Of a stretch of DNA of 64,000 nucleotides, positions 32,997-44,433 are shown piece by piece (within the stretch, counting starts at the first letter, position 1; each line of letters begins with the position of its first letter). Location of the stretch: NCBI RefSeq assembly GCF_009905375.1, contig NC_133657.1, positions 41,349,853 to 41,413,852 of the forward strand. The letters run 5' to 3'. Position numbers and translations under genes: made by a program. Below the pieces are notes generated by a model that was not told the origin of the DNA, made no database searches, and worked only from the letters and a program-made list of their open reading frames with translations. This stretch comes from Apium graveolens (lineage: Eukaryota > Streptophyta > Magnoliopsida > Apiales > Apiaceae).

Positions 32997-35559
32997 ATGA
33001 TGAATAACGAAAGAATTGAAAGTATAAAGGTTCCCCCCATTTGACAGAGATAATTACAACCTATGGAAGAAAAAGATGATGTTGATTATGAAAGCTTCGA
33101 ATCCACTCTACGTTGGGATATTACTGAATAGACCTTATGTTCCGATGGAAGTAGTTGCTGAATCCACAACCACGACTGGTGTGAGAATTCCTTCCTCATC
33201 CACTCTCAGGGATACGTCTAAATATACGAAAATCGATAAGGGGTTGATAAATCTGGACACAAGCCTTCAACTCATAATTGTGGAATCGACCGATAATGAT
33301 ATGAGTCATCAACTTCTAGGATGTAACAGTGCAAAAGATATGTGGAATACCATTGAGCTTTTGATGGAAGGAACATAAGAAGTCAAAGAAAACAGGATGG
33401 ATATTCTAACAACTCAGTATGAGGCATTCAAACTTCAACCCGGAGAAGCACTGTCTTCACTCTTTAAGAGATATACAAGACTGTTAAGTGAATTAAAGCC
33501 GCAAGGGAAAGTTTACCCCATACGAGAGTCTAACAGAAAGTTTATGCTGACGCTCCCAGTTCACCTGGAACAAAAGAACACATCAATCAGGGAAAGAGCA
33601 GATTTTATCACTATATCCCTGGATGTGATCTATGGTAAGCTAAGAACACATGAGCTGGAGCAAGAGCAGAGACCCATTATTAATGGACCTGGTTTAATTG
33701 ATAGTAAGAGTACGACACTTACAAAAACTATTGCACTTGTAGTTCGTGAACCTGAATCTCAAGAAAATAAGGTTGCACCCTCCTCAACAATTAAAGAATT
33801 TATCGTAGCTGAAATTGCTCATGGTGAACCAGAGTATAAAAGTGAGTTCTATATTCAAGTGGAACTTGAACAGTTGGAGGATAAATCTATGGCATACATG
33901 GCTGCAGAATTTAGTCATGTTAGATTCAGAAGAAAGCCCAACTACAAACCAAGGGGTTTATCAGGGAGATTTCAGAAAGGAAGCTACTCATCAGGGTCAA
34001 GCTCCAGAGGAGGCTACAAGTCAAGTTGGATAGACAAGAGCAAAACCAGATGCTACAACTGGAATGAGTTAGGGCACTTTGCATCTGATTGCAGAAAGCC
34101 CAAGGCAGTTAAATTAAATGATTTCTATGAAAATAAGGAAACTTATGAAGATCTTAAAAGGAAGAATGAGAAGCTGAAACAGAAGCTGAATGCTTGTGTG
34201 GTAAAGGAAAAGGGAAGAGCATACATTGCTGAAGGAAAAAACTCGGATGATACTGATTCGGATGAAGAGGAAGAGTATGTAAATATGGCTCTTATGGCAG
34301 ACTCTACAGAGGAATCATCTCAATCATCTCAGGTTCCTGAACTTACCATCATGGATATGTCTGTATCTGAATACAAATCTACTGTGCATGAACTTACTTT
34401 AGAATTGTATAATGTTCATACTAGCATGCTTGCATATAAAATGGAAAATGATAAGTTAGTTCTTAAATTTGAGAGTTTAACCTCTAGAAATGAAGAACTA
34501 GAATTGTTGGTAGTTGGACTAGAAGACCTTAAGAAAAAAATGAATATCTAGAGAATAAGGTTAAGTGCAATGCAGACATAGAAGCCATTCTTAGAACCCA
34601 AATTGCTGACTTAGAGAAGAAGTTACAAGCATTTAAGAATGTAGCTCTGACTCAGAAGGAGATAATAGATAGTCAAAGATTTAAATCTAAGACTTCAATA
34701 GGACTTGCCTATTCTAAGATGAACAGTATGAAACATAGTGGTACATCAGAGATAAACATGTTTGTCTCAGAAAAGGTTCCATATGTTATTAAGGATGTTG
34801 TATCTCTGCTATTCACTGAGTCTGTTTTAGAACCTTTGGATGAAGTGAGTTTGCTAATCAATGAGGAATTGATTGCTGAAGATAGAGAGAAGGAAGAGGA
34901 ATCCTCTATGAGTTGGGCTACATAAAAGATCTAAGACTCCCAAGGCTCCAGCTACTAAAGCCAAATCCATAGCTGACCTAGGTACTAAGGTGGATAGAAA
35001 GGAACCTGAAATACTTAAGAAACCAGAACCAATAGTCAACCCTAAGATTGGTGAGAGTGCTAAGGTTAAGACTAAGAAGAACATGAATGGCAAGGTAGGA
35101 GTTAATAAGAAATATGATTTTGCATCTTCCTCATCTGTATCTAGGAAGCTTTGTAATAATTGCAATTCTGCTGCATACCTTACGCATGCATACACTAAAG
35201 ATAAAGTAGAATCTATTGCAACTTCCAGTATGCCTGCCATGCCTAACATGCCTAGTTTTCATGACCCTTGTGGTATAGTTGGATGTATGCCATGTGTATT
35301 TGTTATCATGTCTGAATATTTTAAAGCTTTTCATGCAACTGCTAGCACTTGTATCAACACTAAGACAAGCATGAGTAATAAGCACACACAAAATAAGACT
35401 GTTACTCCTATTTCTAAGTCTGACAACTCTATTGAGACTAAGACTGAGAAGGAGCCAGTCAAAGTGAAAGTTAAGCCTGTTAAAGTTTCATTTGTTGATT
35501 CTATTTCTACTCCTAAACCTTCAGGACCCAAGAAAGCTTGGGTACCAAAGTCTTCTTAA
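32997..35559 (+). pseudogene. Element E gag
   Basis: The ATG at 32997 is followed by a one-base excess near 33045 that shifts the frame. Gag then reads YNLWKKKMMLIMKASNP and onward, broken at 33376-33378 and 34549-34551 and near 34923. The first knuckle has lost a Cys (CYNWNELGHFASDC). A second lacks its last Cys (CNNCNSAAYLTHAY). Next comes the Cys/His cluster HDPCGIVGCMPCVF, also seen in C, then KPSGPKKAWVPKSS and a stop. A coiled-coil-like stretch lies at about 34350-34700. Confidence 0.88.
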
Positions 35560-35576
35560 TCAATCTGTGTTTGCAG
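35560..35576 (+). promoter_or_regulatory. Splice-acceptor-like site at the E gag-pol junction
   Basis: TCAATCTGTGTTTGCAG directly follows the gag stop (35557-35559). It is in the same position as in A, B, C and D. Confidence 0.4.
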
Positions 35577-38500
35577 TGTAAGGTAAGGAAAGAAAAGATC
35601 ATGTGGATTCTGGACAGTGGATGTTCTAGGCACATGAAAGGAGAAAAGTCCCTGCTCACAGGTGTGGTTGAGAAAGCTGGCCCTATAGTTACCTTTGGAG
35701 ATGACATCAAAGGATTTACTAAGGGATATGGCAATTTGAAAATTGGTAATGTCATCATTGAAAACATCTCTCTTGTGGAAGGATTAAAGCATAATCTTCT
35801 GAGCATAAGTCAGTTTTGTGACAGGGGATACAATGTTGATTTTAGAACAGAAAGATGTTTGATCTCTAACAGAAAAGATGAGAAGCTTGCTTTACAGGGG
35901 GTAAGGAAAGGTAATCTGTACGTAGCTGACTTGAAGTCTACCTGTGATGGAGTAAGCAGATGTTTCTACAACAAAGCTTCATCAGAACTAAGTTGGCTAT
36001 GGGCACAAGAAGCTCTCGCACTTGAACTTCAAGACAATGAACTCTCTGATCAAGAGAGAACTAGTGAGAGGACTACCACATATGGAATTCTGTCAAGAAG
36101 GACTCTGTGAAGCATGTGAAAAAGGGAAATCAAAGAAAGCATCACACAGAAGCAAATAAATGGCAAGTATAACTGAACCTCTTCAGTTGATTCACATGGA
36201 TTTATTTGGTCCAGTGAATGTATTATCACTATCAAGGAAAAGATATAATTTAGTGATGGTCGATAATTTCTCTAAGTACACATTGGTGTTGTTTTTACAA
36301 TCCAAGGATGAAGCACCTCAGCTGATAGTGGATCATATAAAGAAGATTGAGATGGAAGCGAAACTACCTGTTAGAAAGATCAGATCAGATAATGGGACAA
36401 AATTCAAGAATACATTTCTAAATGAATTTTGTACGGAGAAAGGTATTTCGAGACAGTATACTCCACAACAAAACGGGGTAGTAGAAAGGAAAAATCGTAC
36501 CTTGGTTGAAGTAGCAAGGACTATGCTAAGTGAATCAAGACTTCCTACCTACTTCTGGGCTGAAGTTGTCAACACAGCATGTTACACTCAAAATCATATC
36601 CTGATTAATAAAGATCATGACAAGACTCCTTATGAGATAATGGCTGACAAGAAACCAACACTGAAATACTTCCATGTGTTTAATGCTAAATGTTTTGTGC
36701 TGAATGAAGGAAATGAATATCTAGGAAAGTTTGATGCTAAAATAGAAGAATGCATATTTCTTGGCTATTCTCTGGAATCTAAAGCTTACAGGGTTTATAT
36801 GATTGCTGATCAGAAGGTGATTGAAAGCCTTAATATAACATTCGACGACACCAAGTTGGCAAGCCTACAGAGAGAAAATGATTCCGAATCTCTGGAATTT
36901 GAAAATCTATCAGATGATCCTTTGGATATAATAGAACCTGAGATTGCTAAAACTGTGCCAGTGGTACATGGCAATGCTGATTCAGGATCAAGTGGTGATA
37001 ATGGTGGAAACAATGATCATGATAATCATTCAGAAACCCCATCAAGAACCACTACAAACAGATCAGAATCATCTAGTCATGGTGACATCAACTCAGGGGG
37101 AGCAAAAATAGGATCTACAGTTCACACTCAACATCAGACTGAACAAAGGGAAACATCAAGATCATATATGCCTCGTCAAAGAGTTTGGAACAGAGAACAT
37201 CCCTTTGAATTATCATTGGTGATCCTGACATAGGAGTAAGAACTAGACATGCCACTCAGAATGAATGTCACTTTTCAGGGTTTCTTTTAGAAATGGAACC
37301 TAAGAAAGTGGATGAGGCACTGGAAGATCTAGATTGGGTTATTACTATGCAAGAAGAACTCAATCAGTTCGAGAGGCAGAAGGTATGGAAGTTGGTACCC
37401 CGACCAAAGGACAAGTCAGTGATAGTCACTAAATGGGTATTCAGAAACAAGCTAGATGAAGACGACATTATAACGAGAAACAAAGCCAGACTGGTAGCTA
37501 AAGGTTACTCTCAAGAAGAGGGTATAGATTATGATGAAACCTATGCACCAGTGGCTAGACTTGAGGCAATCAGGATGTTTCTGGCATTCGCAGCACATTC
37601 AGAATTCAAAGTTTATCAAATGGACATGAAGAGTGCATTCCTGAATGGGGAGCTAGAAGAAGAAGTGTATGTGGAACAACCACCAGGTTTTGAAGATCCA
37701 AATCTGGCTGATTTTGTATACTTTCTATTCAAAGCTCTCTATGGTCTTAAGCAAGATCCAAGGACATGGTATGACACTCTCTCTGAGTTCTTACTTAAAA
37801 ATGGTTTTACTAGAGGTGTCATAGATAAAACTCTGTTTCATAAAATACATAAACCTGATATGATATTATTCAAGTATATGTTGATGATATTATATTTGGT
37901 TCTACTAATGATGATCTTTGCAAGAGATTCTCTAAGCTAATGCAGAGTAAGTACGAGATGAGTATGATGGGAGAGTTGAACTACTTTCTTGGTTTACAAG
38001 TGAGTCAAAGGAAAGATGGAATATTCATTTATTAATTCAAGTATATCAGAGAACTTCTCAAGAAGTATAATATCAAAGATTCAACTTCAGCAAAGTCTCT
38101 CATGCCAACAGCCTCCAAGCTTGATCAGGACAAAACTGGTAAGAAAGTTGACATGACAAGCTATAAAGGTATTATAGGCTCATTACTATATCTCACAGCA
38201 AGTAGACCAGATATTATATTTGCAACATGCTTATGTGATAGATTTCAAGCTGAAACAAAATAATCACATCTTATAGCTGTTAAAAGAATATTTAGGTACC
38301 TTAAGGGAACTCCAAATCTTGGAATTTGGTACCCTAAAGGTACATGTTTTGACCTAATTGACTATACAGATTCAGATTTTGTAGGTTGTAAGATTGACCG
38401 GAAAAGTACATCAGGAAGCTGTCAGTTTCTTGGAAGAAGATTGGTATCCTGGCATAGCAAGAAGCAGCACTCAGTATCCACATCAACTGCTGAAGCTAAA

Positions 38501-38823
38501 TACATAGCTGCTGGAAGCTGTTGTGCTCAAATCTTGTGGATGAGGAACCAACTCCGGGATTATGGTCTATTGGTATCAAAGATCCAAATATTCTGTGACA
38601 ATACAGTGCAATTGCAATCTCAAACAATCCAGTTCAGCACTCGAGAACAAAGCACATTGATATCGGGTATCACTTTATCAGAGAGCATGTCACAAATGGC
38701 ACTGTGGAGTTATACTTTGTACCCACAGAAGATCAAATTGCAAATATCTTCATCAAACCACTTGATGAAAACACTTTGTCTAAGTTGTTTAGTGAACTTG
38801 GGATGTTAAATATTTCTAATTAA
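35577..38823 (+). pseudogene. Element E pol
   Basis: Protease WILDSGCSRHMKGE near 35605. The pre-integrase zinc region is shifted near 36000. Integrase has HMDLFGPVN near 36190, SDNGTKF near 36385 and VVERKN near 36480. RT runs from 37293 with [20 protein letters not shown]. The YVDDIIFGS region (near 37870) is out of frame. RNase H covers [17 protein letters not shown] and STAEAKYIAAG, with the catalytic CDN near 38600 in a shifted frame. It ends ELGMLNISN with a stop at 38821-38823. There are several stops and at least four shifts. An in-frame CAGGGGGAGC tract lies at 37094 in the linker. Confidence 0.88.
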
Positions 38824-40032
38824 CTTTAGAAGTTAATAACTGCAATTTATCCTGGTTAAATTCACTTGTTGTTTAATTTCAATATCTTAAGGACATCTGA
38901 ATTTATATGCCATTAATTATTTCTCGAAATTCAATCATTTATGTGCTTGCTTACAATTTATATATATATATGTTTGGGCATATTCATATTGATAAAGCTA
39001 TTTAATTTAATTTCATTGGACTTTAAGTAATTAATATTTAAAGGGGTTCATTAAAATTAATATTAAATATATTGCGGCATAATTATTTTTCACAAAAATA
39101 TAGTGTTATCAATAAAATTATAACATTTGTACAAGTAGTGAAATATAGTTGTGATTTATTATTTATTTTAAAAATTCTTTCCAATGAAATTATTTTAAAA
39201 ATATGTTTAAAATAAAACTTGAGCAGCTCAGAATGTGTTGGATCGCAACAGAGAAAATGACTTAGAAATTTTCTTAGTATAACTCATCTGTGTCGCCACA
39301 GAGAGATTAACATAGAAATTTTCTAAGTACAACTCATCTATGTCGCCACAGAGAGTAGGACTTAGAGTTTTTCTAAGTTAAAACTCTTCTGTGTCGCCAT
39401 AGAGAGGTTACTCATAAAAATCTCTAAGTAACAAATCTCCTGTGTCGCCATAGAGAATTAACTTAGCATTTTTCTAAGTGAAGTTCCTCTGTGTCGCCAC
39501 AGAAGAAGCCCTAGCACCAACTCATCTCTGTGGTCGCCACAGAGACACTACAGTGCTCTATGGTCGCCACAGGTAGCTGTCGCGACAGAGACACTTGGTG
39601 TTTCTAATTTGCTGTAGTGTGTTGCGAGTACAAATACACACAATTCACTTCTCTTCATTTATATACACACAACAACAAGAATTGCAGGAGAGGGGAGAAA
39701 TTTTTCTTTGATCAAATCAGTAACAAAACTCTGCCAAAATTTTAATTTTTTATAGATTCTGAAAGCCCATTGCATAAGGATCATTTTAAGTCTAGTTTCA
39801 ACCAATTCCACCGGCTATTTGTTGAAATCGACTTGCCCTTGTTCTTGTGTGTTTTAGGCTTTGTTTGGCTATTTTCTAATTGATTTGTTCCTAACCTAAT
39901 TTCTATTTAAGGCTCTGTTTGGTTAATCTTTTAAAAGGTGTATCTTAAGAGTGGTCAATTTATTTTATCTCATAATTCGAAGGGCACAATTAAATTTGTT
40001 TTAAATCCAAATTTTATTCTCATTTTATTTAA
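38824..40032 (+). other. Spacer between pol and third ORF in element E
   Basis: Non-coding. The first 400 bp are AT-rich, then comes the hairpin array (39249-39590), then a leader with GCGAGTACAAATACACAC (about 39622), a weak TATA-like element some 400 nt before the ORF. No small ORF of the B type is seen. Confidence 0.65.
39249..39590 (+). repeat. Tandem hairpin array, about 50-bp period
   Basis: TCGCC occurs at 39293, 39343, 39394, 39445 and 39494 (spacing 49-51 bp), then at 39534, 39564 and about 39580. Each regular unit carries two potential hairpins: a TTAGAAATTTTCTAA-type palindrome and TCTGTG-TCGC-CACAGA (6-bp stem, 4-base loop; best copy 39287-39302). The same TCGCCACAGAG word is in the 5' LTR of this element. 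Confidence 0.9.
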
Positions 40033-41419
40033 ATGGCGAATAATATTCAGATTCCAAAAATAAATTTTGTTTCTATTATTGAATGTGATCCAGTTAAAAT
40101 GGTACATTTTGAGACTTGGATCCGTTTTCTAAATGAACACTCCATTGTGCGCTTCACATTAACTACTAATGTGAAATTGAATGTTGAGCTTCTCAGGCAT
40201 GTGCATACAACAGCTACAAATTCTTCTGATGATGAACAATTAGCTTTTTCCTTTGACATTGGTGATGATACCATCAGAATCACAGAGGACGATTTAAATG
40301 AACATCTTCAGCTACCTCATGATAATTTTGATGAAACTCCAGAAGACTGGGAATTACTCAGCTTTTTCAGAGCAATAAGGAGCACAATGACAGAGAATGA
40401 TGACTTACCAAGGCACTTCAACAAAAGTCATCTTCCAAAGGAATGAAATCTATTCTTCAATATATTGGCTCACTGCTTGGCTCTCAAGACTGCTGGATTC
40501 CACGGACTGACTATCTTCAATCAAGTTGTTGGGGTTGTTGTAGCAAATAATCTTCGCATCAACTTTGAGCGGTTATTTATGAAGCACATTTTGGAGAACC
40601 AATCACATCATCAAAACTTTATCTTATACGCAATGTTTCTTCAGATTGTGCTCAATGGAAAACTGTCAGCAGCACAAAAGGCATCAACTCACAGTGACAA
40701 CTTGGAAGATCCTCCTGTCTTGTCTCCACTGTTAGTGACTAAATTGCACAAGAAAAGGAACTATCCAAATACAAATGTTGCTTTCCTAAAAGACCATATG
40801 ATATATGTCTTTGCCACTATCAATGCTCCATATGAAGAAGAAGAAGAAGCTGAAGATGAACCTCAAGCTGAAAATGAACCACAGGAAAATATTGATCATG
40901 AACCTGAAGAAGATGTGAATGCAGAAGCAGATCAACCTGATCCTGAGCATGGTGATCAAGCAGAGGCTGAAGTTGAACAAGAACAAGAAGCTGAACCTGG
41001 AAATTCTCCACAACCTCAACCTGAAGCTGCTAGTCCACCTCCTCAAGCTGCTGAGTCAACTCACTCTAATACATCTGTCTACAGACCAACTTTCTCAGGT
41101 ATGGGTACTTATGCTATGAGTAATACTTTTGAAGTATGCTCTGATTTTATTAGCATATATCAATTACACCTTGATCTTCAGCACACACAGCTACTTATTA
41201 AACAAGTAGATAAGAAAGGAATTGAATTTGGCATACTACAAATTCATAACCACCCTCTAGAGCCCAATCAAATACCGTCAACTCTCCTAGCTCAAACCCT
41301 GGAGTATAAGGACCCCATGCAAATAAAGGGAGGAACTGCACTAGATGCAACAAATAAGGAAGGTACTTTGAGAGAACCCGCAGCTCTGTCTCCTTTGAAG
41401 CCAAGTAGTGAACATCCTG
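40033..41419 (+). pseudogene. Third ORF of element E, N-terminal part
   Basis: From the ATG at 40033 the frame is open for 462 codons up to the D insertion, apart from a TGA at 40444-40446. Landmarks FSFDIGDDTIRITEDDLNEHLQLP, read as pattern rather than identity, match the B ORF (FQVGDSSFVVTP...RRALYLPED). LFFNILAHCLALKTAGFHGL likewise matches the B FFFDCITKAF...FDAIP part. After about residue 270 comes a Glu/Pro/Gln-rich acidic linker (about 40830-41040). The frame is preserved exactly across the D joint into 53791. Function unknown. Confidence 0.8.
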
Positions 41420-42014
41420 TGTTAGATATATTTGAGATGTCATGTCTAATATGTTTCATGTTTAGTTTTCAGATCTTAACAAACAGGAAATATCAATACT
41501 TACTGGAATCAGTACTTACTGGAAGTCAGAACTTAAGGATATCATGACTTAGATTATCAGAAGATAATATCAGAAGATGGATATCAGAACTTAAGTACTG
41601 GAGGACTAACAGTTAAGGAAGGAAGCTGATTTACAGGAAAGAAGATCGAGACTAATACAAAAAGAAGATATGCATGGAAAGAGTTAGAGGACTTAAAGAA
41701 TTGTATAAGATATCTGATTGATATATTTTAGGAGATAAAATTATATTCCATATCAATTAGAAGTTATCTTGTAACTGTGTACTATATAAACACAAACATA
41801 GGTTTACACTATATGTGTTATCATTATCGAGAAGATTATACATTATAATCTAGCAGCTCTCGTGATATTTGTTCATCACTGAGAGAGAACAGTTCCATTG
41901 TAACAGAGTTTATTATATCGAATATATCTGTTTACTGTTACTTGTGTTCGAAATCAATTTGATTGTATTCTACAATATATTCAAGCCCCTTCTACAGTGT
42001 TGTGTGACCTAACA
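41420..42014 (+). repeat. Element D 5' LTR
   Basis: TGTTAGATATATTTGAGATG to TGTGTGACCTAACA. TATA box at 41783-41790. It carries AGTACTTACTGG / TCAGAACTTAAG words as in B. Confidence 0.96.
41783..41790 (+). promoter_or_regulatory. TATA box of the D 5' LTR
   Basis: TATATAAA in ACTATATAAACACAAAC, at the same place as in the B LTR. Confidence 0.7.
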
Positions 42015-42016
42015 AG

Positions 42017-42029
42017 TGGTATCAGAGCC
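42017..42029 (+). other. Primer-binding site of element D
   Basis: TGGTATCAGAGCC lies two bases after the LTR. Perfect match. Confidence 0.92.
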
Positions 42030-42068
42030 TATCTGTTAACATACATACAGTAAAGATCCAAAACAATC

Positions 42069-44415
42069 ATGTCTGAAGAAGCAGAAAATCCAACCAAGCT
42101 CGCTAAAACTGAAGAAACTCAAAAAACTCAAATCCGCAGTCGATATGAGACTATAAGGGTTCCCATACTAAGATCTTCTGAGTACCCCATATGGAAAGTG
42201 AAGATGGCTATGTTTCTGGAAGCTACAGATCCAGAATACCTTGACATAATTAATGAAGGACCGCATAAGCCAACCAAGCTCTCTGTTGTAGTTGCAGATC
42301 AGCCAGCAAAGACCATACCAAAGGAAAAAAGTGAGTACACAAATGAAGATATCTCATCCATTGCCAAGGATGCAAAGGTAAGGCATTTGCTGCATAGTGC
42401 CATTGATAATGTCATGTCAAACAGGGTAATTCACTGCAAGACTGCAAAGGAGATATGGGATGCCTTGGAGATAAGATGCCAGGGAACTGATGCAATCAAG
42501 AAGAACAGGAGGACTATACTCACTCAAGAGTATGAGCACTTTGACTCAAAAAGTGATGAGTCATTAACTGACTTATATGACAGGTTTGTCAAACTCTTGA
42601 ATGATCTGTCACTGGTGGACAAGGAATATGATCTTGAAGATTCAAATCTAAAATTCCTTTTAGCTTTTCCTGAAAGTTGGGATTTGAAGGCTACTATTAT
42701 AAGAGATAACTATGCTCTTGATGAAACTACTCTTGATGAAATTTATGGTATGCTCAAGACTTATGAACTTGGGATGGGTCAAAGAAGCAAGAGATAAGGG
42801 AGAAAGTCAAGGAAAGTTGCTTTTAAGGCTGAGGAGGAATTCCCCAAAGTGGCTGTGTCAAAAAAAGGCAAAGGAAAAGCTCTCATCATAAAGTCTGATT
42901 CAGAATCATCAAGTTCTGATGACGATGATTCAGAAACTGCAAGTTTAGCTGAAGAAGATGTTAATGAAGAGATGATGAAATTGTGTGCTCTTATGGTGAA
43001 TGGTATCACAAAGATTGCCTACAGAAAATTCAGAAGGGGAAAGAAGTTTTTCAAGAAAGGTGGAAGTACTGATAAGAAAGGTTTCAGAAAATCTGAAGGC
43101 AGATGAGGAAAGTCTGACAGAGGAGATTACTCAAATGTCAAATGATACAATTGTGGTGAGAAAGGCCACATATCTCCTGACTGCAAGAAAGGAAAAAGTG
43201 ACAAAGGCAAAGCACTTGTCACAAAAAAAAAGCTGGACAGACTCTTCAGATTCTGAAGATGAGGTGAACTATGCCTTGATGGCAAATGCTGATGGCATCC
43301 CTGAAACTGCTGAATTAAAGGTACCTCAAACAACTTATGCCTTTCATACTGATGATATTACTGAGTTGAGATTATATCTTAAAATCATGTTTATTAGCTA
43401 CAGAGATCAAACTTTAACATGTGAAAGATTAATTTATGAAAATCTTGCTTTTAAGAAAAGGAATGATTATTTAGAAAAGGAGTTAGTTATGTTACATCAA
43501 ACTCAGAAAGAGAGAGATGATGCTTTTTATGTTAGAGATGAATTGCTAAAATTGAATAAATCTCTAAAAACTGATTTAGAAAAGGAAAAAGAGATTATCA
43601 GGACTTGGACTAACTCTGGCAGAACAACTCAGAATTTATTAAGTAGTGGAAACTGGAAAGATGGCTTAGGTTATGGAGATGATAAAAGTGAAAAAGGAAC
43701 TTAACAAATTGAGCCAATTGTTGTTAAACAAACTGTTAAGCCAAAGGTAAATCCTGTTAAGTTTGTAGCTAAAACTGTAAAGTATGATTCTGAAAAGATG
43801 AAAGAGTCTGAGACAGAAGTTAAGGAGAAATCAACTTCTGACAAATTAGAACAGGATAAATCACCTGAAGTCTACATAGGCTTAATGACAAAGAAGCAGC
43901 TTAAGCATAAGCTGAAAGAAATAAGGAATGTCAACAAGGTTAAGGCAGCTAGGAAAAATAGGAATGGAAAGGAAGGTGTGAATAAAAGCAATAACTATAT
44001 GCCTGTTCCTAATGCTCCTAGAAAGAAATGTTATAACTGTGGAAACTTTAATCATCTTGCTTCTTTTTGCAGGAAGAATAAGAATATAAACTCTTTACCT
44101 CCTAAGTCAGGATTTAAGAGTCAGCCTGTTATGTTTAAGCCACTAAATCCTTGTTTTCATTGTGGTAGTTTTTGGCATTTCATTTATACTTGTAAGGAAT
44201 ATCATAGTTTATACTATGATTATTATCAAATAAAACCTTCTTTGAAGAAAGTTCCTTTAATTCCTTCTAGTGTATAATCTGATGCAAAGTCTAATATAAG
44301 TTCTGATAAACAACATGTTAGCATAAACTCTGATATTAAATCCGCTGGAAATGCTAACAAACTTAAAAAGGCCAAAGGATCCAAGCAAGTCTGGGTCCTT
44401 AAAACTAACCATTAG
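42069..44415 (+). pseudogene. Element D gag
   Basis: The ATG at 42069 starts a Gag very like that of B. Breaks are a TAA at 42795-42797, a TGA at 43104-43106, a TGA in place of the first Cys of the first knuckle (near 43144), an extra A in an A-run near 43230, and stops at 43702-43704 and 44275-44277. The second and third knuckles are intact (CYNCGNFNHLASFC and CFHCGSFWHFIYTC). It ends KQVWVLKTNH with a TAG at 44413-44415. It gives the uninterrupted order that is split in B by element C. Confidence 0.92.
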
Positions 44416-44433
44416 TGGTCTTTGTGATTGCAG
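44416..44433 (+). promoter_or_regulatory. Splice-acceptor-like site at the D gag-pol junction
   Basis: TGGTCTTTGTGATTGCAG, identical to B over this stretch, directly after the gag stop. Confidence 0.4.

Noticed and set aside
39249..39590. CRISPR-like array
   Set aside because: Regular 50-bp spacing, but the DNA is plant, the units are degenerate and the intervals are themselves repeated.
40786..41046. Minus-strand ORFs of 86 and 63 codons
   Set aside because: Shadows of the Glu-rich linker of the E third ORF.
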